Below are positions 25,932 through 34,349 of a stretch of DNA of 64,000 bases, one piece after another. The notes beneath the pieces are model-generated. The model searched no databases. It saw only the letters and a list, made by a program, of their open reading frames with translations, and had not been told where the DNA came from. The translations under genes and the position numbers were made by a program. Position 1 is the stretch's first letter. Every line of letters starts with the position of its first letter. Source of the DNA: Lishizhenia tianjinensis (GTDB lineage: Bacteria; Bacteroidota; Bacteroidia; Flavobacteriales_D; Crocinitomicaceae); assembly GCF_900116425.1 (NCBI RefSeq), contig NZ_FPAS01000001.1, positions 1 to 64,000 of the forward strand. The letters are read 5' to 3'.

Positions 25932-27575
25932 TCAAGTTTGGATAACACCAACATTGTATGGCTTTTCAGCTACTTTATTGTTGGCCATTTCTATACCCAT
26001 ACTTACTACTTTTCGCGTTTCTGTAGGATCGATAATAGCATCAACCCATAAACGTGAAGCAGCATAGTAAGGAGAGATTTGCTCGTCGTATCTATTCTTA
26101 ATAGTGTCGTAAAGTTCCTTTTCTCTTTCTGGAGTAATTTCTTCTCCTTTTGCTTTTAGAGAAGCTACTTCAATTTGTAACAATGTTTTCGCTGCCGCAG
26201 CTCCACTCATTACCGCAATTTCAGCCGTAGGCCAAGCCACAATTAAACGAGGGTCATAGGCTTTTCCACACATGGCGTAGTTACCTGCTCCGTATGAGTT
26301 CCCCATGATAATTGAGAATTTAGGAACAACACTGTTGGCCATTGCGTTCACTAATTTGGCACCGTCTTTAATGATTCCACCGTGCTCACTCTTAGATCCT
26401 ACCATAAAACCAGTAACATCTGTTAAGAAGACTAATGGGATATTTTTCTGGTTACAGTTCATGATGAAACGCGCACCTTTGTCGGCAGAATCTGAATAGA
26501 TTACCCCTCCAAATTGCAATTCACCTTTACCGTTTTTCACCAATTCTCTTTGGTTGGCAACAATTCCAACACTCCATCCATCAATGCGTGCGTAGGCCGT
26601 TACCAAAGATTTTCCGAATCCTTTCTTATATTCTGTAAACTCTGAGTCATCAACTATAGCTTTGATGATATCTCTAACATCGTAAGGTTTGCTTCTTTCT
26701 ACAGGTAAAATGCCGTAAAGATCTTTGGCTGGAACTTTGGGTGCGATGGCTTCTTTTCTATCAAAACCTGCATTTTCCTTTGCACCAACTTTGTCCATGA
26801 TTTCGCGTATGGTATCCAAACACTCTTCATCAGATTCACTTTGGTAATCACACACACCTGATATTTCTGTATGCGTATGTGCTCCTCCTAAGGTTTCGTT
26901 ATCTATAGATTCTCCAATAGCAGCCTTTACAAGGTAAGAACCTGCTAAGAAAATGGTTCCTGTTTTGTTTACGATCAAACTTTCGTCTGACATGATAGGC
27001 AAATAAGCTCCACCCGCAACACAGCTTCCCATAACGGCAGCAATCTGAACAATACCCATAGAACTCATTACAGCGTTATTTCTGAAAATTCTACCAAAGT
27101 GCTCTTTGTCTGGGAAAATTTCATCCTGCATGGGCAAGAATACACCTGCAGAGTCTACCAAATAAATGATAGGAAGGTTGTTTTCCATAGCAATTTCTTG
27201 TGCTCTTAAATTCTTCTTACCAGTAATTGGGAACCAAGCTCCTGCTTTTACCGTGGCGTCATTCGCAACAACTATACATTGTTTACCCGCTACATAACCA
27301 ATAACGATTACTACACCTCCAGACGGACATCCTCCGTATTCTTCGTACATTCCTTTACCAGCAAATGCACCTATTTCAACGCGTTCAGTGTCTTTGTCTA
27401 ATAAATAGTCTATACGTTCTCGCGCAGTTAGTTTACCTTTTGCGTGGTGTTTTTCTATTTTCTTTTTTCCACCTCCTAGGTATACTTGGTCTAATTCTCT
27501 TTGTAGTTGTGATATTTTGAGACGCATAGCGTCCTCATTCTTGTTAAAGTCTAATTCTTTCTTTGAAATACCCAT
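25932..27575 (-). CDS. Acyl-CoA carboxylase beta subunit (methylcrotonyl-CoA carboxylase-like)
   Basis: 547 aa carboxyltransferase that moves CO2 from carboxybiotin to an acyl-CoA. Both crotonase-fold halves are present; landmarks are KLTARERIDYLLD, the acyl-CoA oxyanion region GSCVAGGAYLP and the second-half MGNSYGAGNYAMCG. The stretch DSAGVFLPMQDEIFPDKEHFGRIFRN is characteristic of the 3-methylcrotonyl-CoA carboxylase group, so leucine breakdown is the likely pathway; propionyl-CoA carboxylase is an alternative. The biotin-carrying alpha subunit is not adjacent and must be elsewhere. Convergent with the DUF4268 gene, with only 15 bp between them. Confidence 0.94.
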   Translation of the reverse strand: MGISKKELDFNKNEDAMRLKISQLQRELDQVYLGGGKKKIEKHHAKGKLTARERIDYLLDKDTERVEIGAFAGKGMYEEYGGCPSGGVVIVIGYVAGKQCIVVANDATVKAGAWFPITGKKNLRAQEIAMENNLPIIYLVDSAGVFLPMQDEIFPDKEHFGRIFRNNAVMSSMGIVQIAAVMGSCVAGGAYLPIMSDESLIVNKTGTIFLAGSYLVKAAIGESIDNETLGGAHTHTEISGVCDYQSESDEECLDTIREIMDKVGAKENAGFDRKEAIAPKVPAKDLYGILPVERSKPYDVRDIIKAIVDDSEFTEYKKGFGKSLVTAYARIDGWSVGIVANQRELVKNGKGELQFGGVIYSDSADKGARFIMNCNQKNIPLVFLTDVTGFMVGSKSEHGGIIKDGAKLVNAMANSVVPKFSIIMGNSYGAGNYAMCGKAYDPRLIVAWPTAEIAVMSGAAAAKTLLQIEVASLKAKGEEITPEREKELYDTIKNRYDEQISPYYAASRLWVDAIIDPTETRKVVSMGIEMANNKVAEKPYNVGVIQT

Positions 27576-27906
27576 GAATATTCAATTTGAGCTTAAAAAT
27601 AGAAGGAATTCTTGAACCTTCTTGCCCTTCTTGGTTGATTTCGTGAAATTCCTTCTAAAAGTGTCGTGATTTAACTTACCAACCACCATGAAATCTGATG
27701 TAAATATTATGTATGTAGTGTTATATATTAAGTTTCCTTGTTCAACCTTGTAGATCTTGTGAAACTATCCAAACGTAGCTCTTCAAGAGAAAAAAATAAA
27801 AGTGTTAATTTTTCAATATTTCTGACTGTATCGTGTTAAAAATGTATTATTCAAACCTTATATTCGTTGTCTGAACCTTACAACAAAGCCCTCAAAATTT
27901 TTATTT
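27576..27906. other. Divergent intergenic region
   Basis: 331 bp between the acyl-CoA carboxylase gene (minus) and the secreted-protein gene at 27907 (plus). No gene is seen. It holds an 11-bp inverted repeat (27600-27657) close to the carboxylase start and, near the other end, TATATTCG at about 27861-27868, a two-mismatch -7 box that is not strong enough to call. Confidence 0.5.
27600..27657. repeat. 11-bp inverted repeat upstream of the acyl-CoA carboxylase gene
   Basis: Perfect arms tagaaggaatt (27600-27610) and aattccttcta (27647-27657) with a 36-bp spacer, about 25 bp upstream of the carboxylase ATG. It could be an operator with two half-sites or an mRNA leader stem; there is no U-run, so it is not a terminator. 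Confidence 0.5.
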
Positions 27907-28293
27907 ATGAAGCTTTTTTTAATTGCACTTTTGGGTGTGTTTAGTTTTTCTTTAACCACTGAAATCAAAGTCCATAGCGAGTTTGTAAAGCACTATTCAA
28001 CCCAAGAGTTGAATACTTTGAAATCCATGCCGGCAGAAGATATTGCTGTGATGAATTACAGTATCACACATGGTTTGTCTTCAACCTTTGAAATGAAAAA
28101 AGTAGGGGTTACACCAGATTTTATCATGGAATCATCCGCTTTTGAGGCTGCAAAGTCTTATGTAGAATTGGGCTTAAGAATCAAAGCCAATAAAACGCAA
28201 TACATCCAATTAAAAGGAAGTAACTTGTGGGTGAGTCTTTCATCTTTTGAGCGATTAAAAATAGAATATCAATCTAAAAATCGTAAGAAGTAA
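27907..28293 (+). CDS. Small secreted hypothetical protein
   Basis: 128 aa with an N-terminal signal peptide (about 1-17). The mature part is a short alpha/beta domain (STQELNTLKSMPAEDIAVMNYSITHGLSST, then IQLKGSNLWVSLSSFERLKIEYQ) with a basic tail. Its stop codon overlaps the ATG of the T9SS adhesin gene (TAATG at 28291-28295), so the two proteins are made together. Probably a periplasmic partner of that large exported protein; family unknown. Confidence 0.75.
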   Translation: MKLFLIALLGVFSFSLTTEIKVHSEFVKHYSTQELNTLKSMPAEDIAVMNYSITHGLSSTFEMKKVGVTPDFIMESSAFEAAKSYVELGLRIKANKTQYIQLKGSNLWVSLSSFERLKIEYQSKNRKK

Positions 28294-30677
28294 TGAAGAG
28301 TTTATTTAGTTTACTGGCGATATTGAGTTCTGCATTGACTTTTGGTCAGTTTACCATGACAGGACCAGATAATGATGAAAATAATCCTTTGGATTGCGCA
28401 TCTATAGGTGGGAATCCGACGAATTTCACCTACGATGGTTCGGGTAGTTATCCGGCCAATGCCAATGAAGTTTTAACCTTATGTCCGGATCTATCGCAAG
28501 GGTCTAAAGTTAGGGTGGCCTTTTCTGTAAATGCAGGTTTTACCTTTGATATTGATGGGAGTGATCAACTCAGGATTTATGATGGGGCGGACCTAACAGC
28601 GCCTTTATTGGGTACTTATAATTCTGTTACACATCCCAATGGAATGACTGTGGAAGCAACATGGAATAATCCTTCTGGATGTTTAACCTTAGAATTTATT
28701 TCTGATGGAGCCAATCAAGGAACGGGGTGGACCGCGAATATTACTTGTGGAAATCCTCCTCAGCCTTTTGAAAACCATATAGAGGCTTTTATTAATGATG
28801 GAACAGTAGATGAATTAAATCCATCAGATACAGGATATGTTGACGTTTGTTTGGGAGATTCAATTCTTTTTGTAGCCAAACCAAGTTTCCCCTATTCGCT
28901 TGAAAACAATGGAACGGGTTATTCTCAATCAAATGCTAGCGTTAATTTTGATTGGACGATTTCAGGAGTTGGTCAATTTCAAGGAGATTCTTTGTGGTTT
29001 ACTCCTCCTGCGAGAACGGGGTATTTTGTTGAATTAAGAACTACAGATGATTTTCCAACTACAGAGGTAATGAGTTGTAAAATTCGAGTTTCTCAATTGC
29101 CAAATTTTGCTGGAGCCGGAACACTAGAGGATACCGTTTGTTTGGGAGAAATTACAGAACTTGTTGGTGGAACTACAACCACAGATACTGCTGGGGTAGA
29201 AGTTCCAGGAGGTACTTTTGTGATTGGTGGAACCTACGCAGGATTAACAGTTTTGCCCGATGGTGTTGGAGCTTCCTATTCTACAACCATTCCGATATCT
29301 GGATTTGGTCCAGGTGTTACTGTTCAGTCTGCCTCTGATATTGATTCCCTAATTTTGGCTATGGAGCATAGTTATTTGGGAGATTTAGAAGTAGAATTAG
29401 AATGTCCGAATGGAACCTCCATTGTCATTTTTAATGGAAATACCGGAGGGGGTGGAGGAACCTTCTTAGGTGATGATACAGATATAGATGGGGGAGCACC
29501 TGGTCCTGAAATTTGGACCTATGCTTTTTCTGACACCTATGCCAATTGGAGTGACTTACTTACGGAAAATGCGAACGGTAATACCATACAAAATTCTGGA
29601 GGGTTTAACGCTATGAATCCGAATGGTGTATACGAGCCTCAAGATCCTTTTAGCGGTTTTGTTGGTTGTCCGTTGGATGGACCATGGACCATAACAGTTA
29701 CCGATAACCTTGGAATCGATGATGGATATATTTTCTCTTGGGGATTGTTTTTTAATCAGGATTTATTTCCAGAAACAGAGGGCTACCAGAACGTTATTGT
29801 TGAAGATTGGTGGACAGATGACCCAGCTATAGTGGGGGGACAAGAGGATACGGTTTTAATGGTAAACCCGAGTAGTGAGGGAGAATATAACTTTACATTT
29901 AATGTTATAGATGACTTTGGATGTGAGTACGACACCACGGTAAGCTTTTTTGTGGCACCCGGACCTGAAATTTTTGGGGATACCATAGCATGTGATTTAG
30001 GTTTAACGGTAACGGGCACTAATTCTTATGCCGGAGGAGTTTGGAGCGCTCAAGACACGGCAATTCACTTTTCACCGAGTGAAAATGTTCAAAATCCTTA
30101 TATAGGCACAAGTACACCAGGTACTTATGAGGTGACCTACACAGACCTACAATGTAATAGAGAAATCAGCGCTCAAATTTATTATCCTGGATATCCTTGG
30201 ACCAATTTGAATGATACTGTATTATGTGAAGGAGTGACAACTGAACTTTGGCCGGATACCAATATGTACAATCAAAACTATTTATGGGATGATGGAACCC
30301 CAACGCGAAATAGAACTGTTACCGGTGCGGGTATTTACACCGTTACCGTTTCGAATGAATGTCATGAGTTTTCTGCGTCTATGGAGATAGGGGAAAAAGT
30401 TTGTGGATTAACCATTCCGAATGTCATAACTCCAAATGGAGACAATAAAAATGACCGATTCATCATTCAATTTAGTGGAGTGAAGGATTACGAAATAATT
30501 ATTACCAACCGATGGGGTAACGTGGTTTATGAGAGTATAGACCCCTATGATGCTTGGGATGGAACAAACAAAGGCGGTGCGGAAGTATCAACAGGTACGT
30601 ATTTCTATCAAATAGTTGCCGTATTGGAGTCTGGTGACGAATTGGTTGAGCAGGGATTTGTTCAACTGGTTCGCTAG
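28293..30677 (+). CDS. T9SS-exported surface protein with P-domain and type B sorting domain
   Basis: 794 aa. Signal peptide (1-18); a CUB-like beta domain (about 20-150, opened by a MTGPDNDENNPLDCAS segment); an Ig-like region; a proprotein-convertase P-domain (about 310-490; LEVELECPNGTSIVIFNGNTGGGGGTF, then WTITVTDNLGIDDGYIFSWGLFF); further Ig/PKD-like modules with Cys pairs; and a C-terminal gliding-motility-associated domain (about 705-794; IPNVITPNGDNKNDRF, ITNRWGNVVYES, STGTYFYQIV). The last domain is the type B signal for export and surface attachment by the type IX secretion system. Likely an adhesin or a matrix protein. Confidence 0.93.
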   Translation: MKSLFSLLAILSSALTFGQFTMTGPDNDENNPLDCASIGGNPTNFTYDGSGSYPANANEVLTLCPDLSQGSKVRVAFSVNAGFTFDIDGSDQLRIYDGADLTAPLLGTYNSVTHPNGMTVEATWNNPSGCLTLEFISDGANQGTGWTANITCGNPPQPFENHIEAFINDGTVDELNPSDTGYVDVCLGDSILFVAKPSFPYSLENNGTGYSQSNASVNFDWTISGVGQFQGDSLWFTPPARTGYFVELRTTDDFPTTEVMSCKIRVSQLPNFAGAGTLEDTVCLGEITELVGGTTTTDTAGVEVPGGTFVIGGTYAGLTVLPDGVGASYSTTIPISGFGPGVTVQSASDIDSLILAMEHSYLGDLEVELECPNGTSIVIFNGNTGGGGGTFLGDDTDIDGGAPGPEIWTYAFSDTYANWSDLLTENANGNTIQNSGGFNAMNPNGVYEPQDPFSGFVGCPLDGPWTITVTDNLGIDDGYIFSWGLFFNQDLFPETEGYQNVIVEDWWTDDPAIVGGQEDTVLMVNPSSEGEYNFTFNVIDDFGCEYDTTVSFFVAPGPEIFGDTIACDLGLTVTGTNSYAGGVWSAQDTAIHFSPSENVQNPYIGTSTPGTYEVTYTDLQCNREISAQIYYPGYPWTNLNDTVLCEGVTTELWPDTNMYNQNYLWDDGTPTRNRTVTGAGIYTVTVSNECHEFSASMEIGEKVCGLTIPNVITPNGDNKNDRFIIQFSGVKDYEIIITNRWGNVVYESIDPYDAWDGTNKGGAEVSTGTYFYQIVAVLESGDELVEQGFVQLVR

Positions 30678-30693
30678 ATGAATAAGAACTTTG

Positions 30694-30724
30694 AAAGGCT
30701 ATCTGAAAAGGTAGCCTTCTTTTG
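30694..30724 (+). terminator. Rho-independent terminator of the T9SS adhesin operon
   Basis: Stem aaggcta (30695-30701) / tagcctt (30712-30718) followed by CTTTT, 17 bp after the stop codon. Confidence 0.85.
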
Positions 30725-30726
30725 TG

Positions 30727-31407
30727 CTAGTTAGTGAAGGTACTGAATTTATCACTGATGAATAAACGCTGTTCTTTGTCAGCATAAATTTCTAAAACCT
30801 TGTGATGTGCATGCAATTCTGGTAAATGATAGAGCCATTTACCTTTCCCTAATACCGCTACCTTTTCGCCTTCTTCCAACAAACCTTCTACATATCTTAA
30901 GGTTTTATTGTTGCCAAAAAACGTTGTGCTTTTTTCACCATGTTTATTTAAAAAGGCTTCCAAGGTAGGTGTGCTATCGTTAAAAATACCTGATTTAAAC
31001 TGGTGTTCTTTGTTAATGGCAGTGTTATTCCCTCTTGATCTAACCAAAGCAATACCCTCTGCATTTTTAAGGAGGAAATCTGAAATTAACTTTTCTTCAA
31101 TAATGGTGTGCCATTCTGTTGATGTGTGTTCGTCGCCATCTGCATCTTTATGGGTGCTTTCGCGTTCTTCTTGTACAATAACATGATAGCCCGCACATTC
31201 TTGTTGGGTTAACGGACTAATTAGCGCTTTGTCTTTGAGTATTACCTGACCAACAATTTTTCCAATTTGTCCATCTTTGAAAGTTGTAAAGGATGATATA
31301 GGAGTTTGTTTTAACGCCCTTTTGGTGCGGGCTTCTTCATTAAAAAAGAAAGAAAAGAGGGAAATTAGTAGGATGATAACGATCAAGGCAGCTATGATTC
31401 CAAACAT
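30727..31407 (-). CDS. GIDE/BAM-domain membrane protein
   Basis: 226 aa. One N-terminal membrane segment (2-22), then a soluble domain that follows the pattern of GIDE (beside-a-membrane) domains: GQIGKIVGQVILKDKALISPLTQQECAGYHVIVQEE, an HTS-TEWHT segment (pattern PLT..xCxxYxxxVxE....W), the F.L.N.EGIALV strand and the GEKVAVLGKGKWLY strand near the end. In human MUL1 the same domain sits between two membrane helices and ends in a RING; here there is no RING and only one helix. Cytosolic or periplasmic side is not clear. Function unknown; stands alone. Confidence 0.8.
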   Translation of the reverse strand: MFGIIAALIVIILLISLFSFFFNEEARTKRALKQTPISSFTTFKDGQIGKIVGQVILKDKALISPLTQQECAGYHVIVQEERESTHKDADGDEHTSTEWHTIIEEKLISDFLLKNAEGIALVRSRGNNTAINKEHQFKSGIFNDSTPTLEAFLNKHGEKSTTFFGNNKTLRYVEGLLEEGEKVAVLGKGKWLYHLPELHAHHKVLEIYADKEQRLFISDKFSTFTN

Positions 31408-31477
31408 ATTGAGTAGTGTAACTATTGATTATAGTTCTAAAATAATAAATCTTCCAAAGCCACTGTAAGTTAGGGTC

Positions 31478-31509
31478 AAAAAAAAAGCGGTAACCGAAGT
31501 CACCGCTCT
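31478..31509 (-). terminator. Rho-independent terminator of the PLP enzyme gene
   Basis: Stem agcggt / accgct (about 31486-31507) around aaccgaagtc, with a nine-A run at 31478-31486 giving the minus-strand U-tract. It lies just after the stop codon at 31514. Confidence 0.85.
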
Positions 31510-31513
31510 ATGT

Positions 31514-33367
31514 TTACATTTTTGAAACGAAATCTTTAAAGACTTCTTTATGTTTTTCTAAATCCATGTGAGCTGAAAGTGCTACACGGGCGATGTAATC
31601 CTTATCGGCCTCTTTGGTTGTACCCTGTGTAGAAGTCGCAGGAATAGTCCAGTAACACCCTTTCAACTGTCCGTAACTCACACAATATTTACTTTCATTT
31701 GGTATTTCGTTAATCATCATGTTGATCAACAAATTGTTCATCTCACGTTTGTACATTTCCCTTTCTTGGTCTGTATTTCCTTTTGTAGGAAGATCCAAAG
31801 AGAATACGGATGGAGTAAATCCTTCAGCGGCTAATTCTTCGGAAACAAAGTTGATTTTAGCTTCGGGTAATGTTTCTTCTATGAAGTTGACAAAAGCACG
31901 TGTATTGGTGAATGCATCTGCGATACGCTGGTTCATAGAAGGGATTTGCTCGGCTAATATTTCGTATTGAAGTGCTGTTGCCTCATTATCACATAAGGTC
32001 AAATGCTTTTCAATTTTAGTCATCAATGCTTCTGCTTTTTTATTCGCAACCAAGTATCCTGCAGTACATTTACCACCACTTGGGAATTTAGATCCACTTA
32101 CATAGGCGATGGCTTGAACAGAGGCTAAAATATTGTCTTCTCCTAAGAAATGGAAGTTAGGACAAAAAGTTTGATCGAGAATAAAGACAGGTGCAATGGC
32201 TTGATCTCCATTTGGAGTTTTACGCTCCTTGCTCAAAGCATCTCTTAAATCTGTCAACACAGGAACCTCAACCCTTGGGTTGGTAGGTATTTCGGCAATA
32301 ATGAAGGGAACGGCATCCATTTCTGCTATGGTAGTTAAGACCCTATCCACACTGTTGACCATGTCATTTCCACCATCAACAGGTAAATCCATAACTTCAA
32401 CTCTATCCAAACAAGCCGCAACTCGTCGCGCCTGATCGTTGGTACCTCCGTAACAGTTAGGGGGCACAACTATTTTAATCTCTTTACCTGGATGGTTTTC
32501 TAAAGCATGGTCAATTAAGCCCATTACAATAGCGTATTGCGTTGATAACCCACTCGAAGCTACAAGTGCTTCAGAAGATGTATTGGTAATGGTTTTTATT
32601 GAAGCGCGTAAACTGGCTTTATTCGCAAGTACATCACTTTGTTTTTGTGGTGCATCTTTTTCTACCAATTCTTGTAATACAGCAAAGGTATTAGCTGGTG
32701 TCATGGCTACTGTTTCTCTTCTTCTTACGTGTTGAATTTCTGAGATGTAGGCTTTATTATCTTCTCCCAATACGGAAAGTATGCTACCATAAGGGGCGTG
32801 TATGCTTAAGAAAAAATCGATGTTTGCATTGTTGCTTAATTCGCCTACTTTATTTTGGGTTGATATGTAAACGGTACTTCCTTCAAAAGATTCTAGCTCC
32901 TCTTCCGTATTGATTTGCATTACCTCGAAGTTGTATCCGTAAACATCTCTTAGAGAGTCAAAGTCAAACGCAGTTGGTAATTCATTTGTATACACAACAC
33001 GTGTGTTTTTTCCTGTGAATAAGTTCTTTCTCAATACTGCCATCAATGGAATGGTAATAGATTGAAAGCTTATTACACTGTCAGCCGAAAGTCCGTTGAT
33101 CTGAGCAATCGTCCATTCTAAAACTGAGGAAAGTGGGTGTCCTAAACGTATGTAATCGTAAGCTGTTGGCAATTCTTCTAATGCTGATGTCTGGGCATTA
33201 TTCTCCTTCACCAAAGTTTCAAATTGCTCTAAAAATTGAGTTTTTGCTTGAGATTCGTCGTAAATATCTAATCGGTGAGTTGTAAGTTTTAACCAGTCTG
33301 TTGGTACTTGCTCGATTAGTGTTGAAATGTAATTGATCAATTTATTGTTCTCCATAATTTTCTCCAT
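31514..33367 (-). CDS. Long Cys/Met-metabolism-type PLP-dependent enzyme
   Basis: 617 aa from the ATG at 33367 (a further ATG at 33355 is also possible; the TTG-started extension upstream is unlikely). The C-terminal two-thirds match the cystathionine gamma-synthase fold: TSSEALVASSGLSTQYAIVMGLIDHAL, the VVPPNCYGGTNDQARR segment, FIIAEIPTNPRVEV, ILDQTFCPN (Asp binding the PLP ring), and the Schiff-base Lys in YVSGSKFPSGGK (codon 32087-32089). About 230 extra N-terminal residues form a domain I do not recognise. The family normally acts on cysteine, homocysteine or methionine derivatives at about 390 aa. Monocistronic with its own terminator. Confidence 0.88.
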   Translation of the reverse strand: MEKIMENNKLINYISTLIEQVPTDWLKLTTHRLDIYDESQAKTQFLEQFETLVKENNAQTSALEELPTAYDYIRLGHPLSSVLEWTIAQINGLSADSVISFQSITIPLMAVLRKNLFTGKNTRVVYTNELPTAFDFDSLRDVYGYNFEVMQINTEEELESFEGSTVYISTQNKVGELSNNANIDFFLSIHAPYGSILSVLGEDNKAYISEIQHVRRRETVAMTPANTFAVLQELVEKDAPQKQSDVLANKASLRASIKTITNTSSEALVASSGLSTQYAIVMGLIDHALENHPGKEIKIVVPPNCYGGTNDQARRVAACLDRVEVMDLPVDGGNDMVNSVDRVLTTIAEMDAVPFIIAEIPTNPRVEVPVLTDLRDALSKERKTPNGDQAIAPVFILDQTFCPNFHFLGEDNILASVQAIAYVSGSKFPSGGKCTAGYLVANKKAEALMTKIEKHLTLCDNEATALQYEILAEQIPSMNQRIADAFTNTRAFVNFIEETLPEAKINFVSEELAAEGFTPSVFSLDLPTKGNTDQEREMYKREMNNLLINMMINEIPNESKYCVSYGQLKGCYWTIPATSTQGTTKEADKDYIARVALSAHMDLEKHKEVFKDFVSKM

Positions 33368-33478
33368 CAGATTGGGCGCCAAGATAGCAGAATAAGATGG
33401 AAATTAAAAGTTTTTGGAGTCTGCGTGAAGGGATAAATTCCTCAAATGTTAGCACCTTACACTTCTGGTTGACTTCTC

Positions 33479-34273
33479 TTATTTCCCGAGCTTTAAAATT
33501 CGAAAAGCACCTTGAATAACCAATATGAAAACCAAAGAACCTATAATTAAATCGGGTAGACCATTTTCTAAATAAAGCACTAAGATACCGGCAAGTATTA
33601 CTCCAAGGTTTATAATAACATCATTAGAGGTGAAAATCATACTCGCTTGCATGTGGGCGTCTTCCTTATTTTTCGATTTCTGTAATATGTAGAGACAAGC
33701 AGCGTTGGCAATTAATGCAAAAATGGAAACGATAATCATGGTAGTAAAATTTGGCAGTTCTTCAGCCCCGATAAATCGGCGTATTACCTCTGTAAATCCT
33801 ACAATTGCTAATATGATCTGAAAATACCCTGCTGTTTTTGCAATCCGTTTTTTGCGAATTAAGCTTCCTCCAACGGCAAATAAACTTATACCATAAACAA
33901 AGCTATCAGCGAGCATATCCAGACTATCGGCTACCAATCCCATAGATTTGGAAAATAAACCTGTAGTCATTTCAAGGATGAAAAACACGAAGTTTATCCA
34001 TAAGACAGCCCAAAGCATTTTTCTTTGATTTCTTGCGCTATCAAAATTTTGCCGAGTGCTGGTTGTGGATGAGATTTTTTCAGCTCCTAATCGAAGTGTT
34101 TTTAGTGCATTATCAATTTCTTCTAGCTCAGCGGTATGATAAATGTCCAAAGTTCTTTGCGGTATATCAAATTCGAGGAAGTCTATACTTTGGAATGGGG
34201 AGAGCTTCATTCGAATCAAGTTTTCCTCGGAGGGACAATCCATTTTTTTTATTTGATACCTCGTTTTGAGCAT
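33479..34273 (-). CDS. CDF-type cation transporter with an N-terminal metal-binding-like domain
   Basis: 264 aa. Residues 1-65 resemble a small HMA-like ferredoxin fold, with MDCPSEE as the loop motif (a single Cys instead of CxxC). Six membrane helices follow: the CDF metal site in helix 2 is ADSLDMLADS and in helix 5 TSNDVIINL, i.e. D/N plus D ligands. The usual long cytosolic C-terminal dimer domain is absent. Expected to export a divalent metal (Zn, Co, Cd or Fe type) in exchange for protons. The VIT transporter gene lies 76 bp upstream in the same direction. Confidence 0.9.
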   Translation of the reverse strand: MLKTRYQIKKMDCPSEENLIRMKLSPFQSIDFLEFDIPQRTLDIYHTAELEEIDNALKTLRLGAEKISSTTSTRQNFDSARNQRKMLWAVLWINFVFFILEMTTGLFSKSMGLVADSLDMLADSFVYGISLFAVGGSLIRKKRIAKTAGYFQIILAIVGFTEVIRRFIGAEELPNFTTMIIVSIFALIANAACLYILQKSKNKEDAHMQASMIFTSNDVIINLGVILAGILVLYLENGLPDLIIGSLVFILVIQGAFRILKLGK

Positions 34274-34290
34274 GATTTTTAAATATTGAG

Positions 34291-34298
34291 CAAAGTTA
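34291..34298 (-). promoter_or_regulatory. -7 promoter box of the CDF transporter gene
   Basis: On the minus strand TAACTTTG followed by C, exact match to TAnnTTTG, ~18 nt before the ATG at 34273. No clear TTG at the -33 position. Confidence 0.45.
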
Positions 34299-34349
34299 GC
34301 CTACTTGTACATTAAACTCGGTAGCTAAAGTTACGGATGGAGGATAGGA

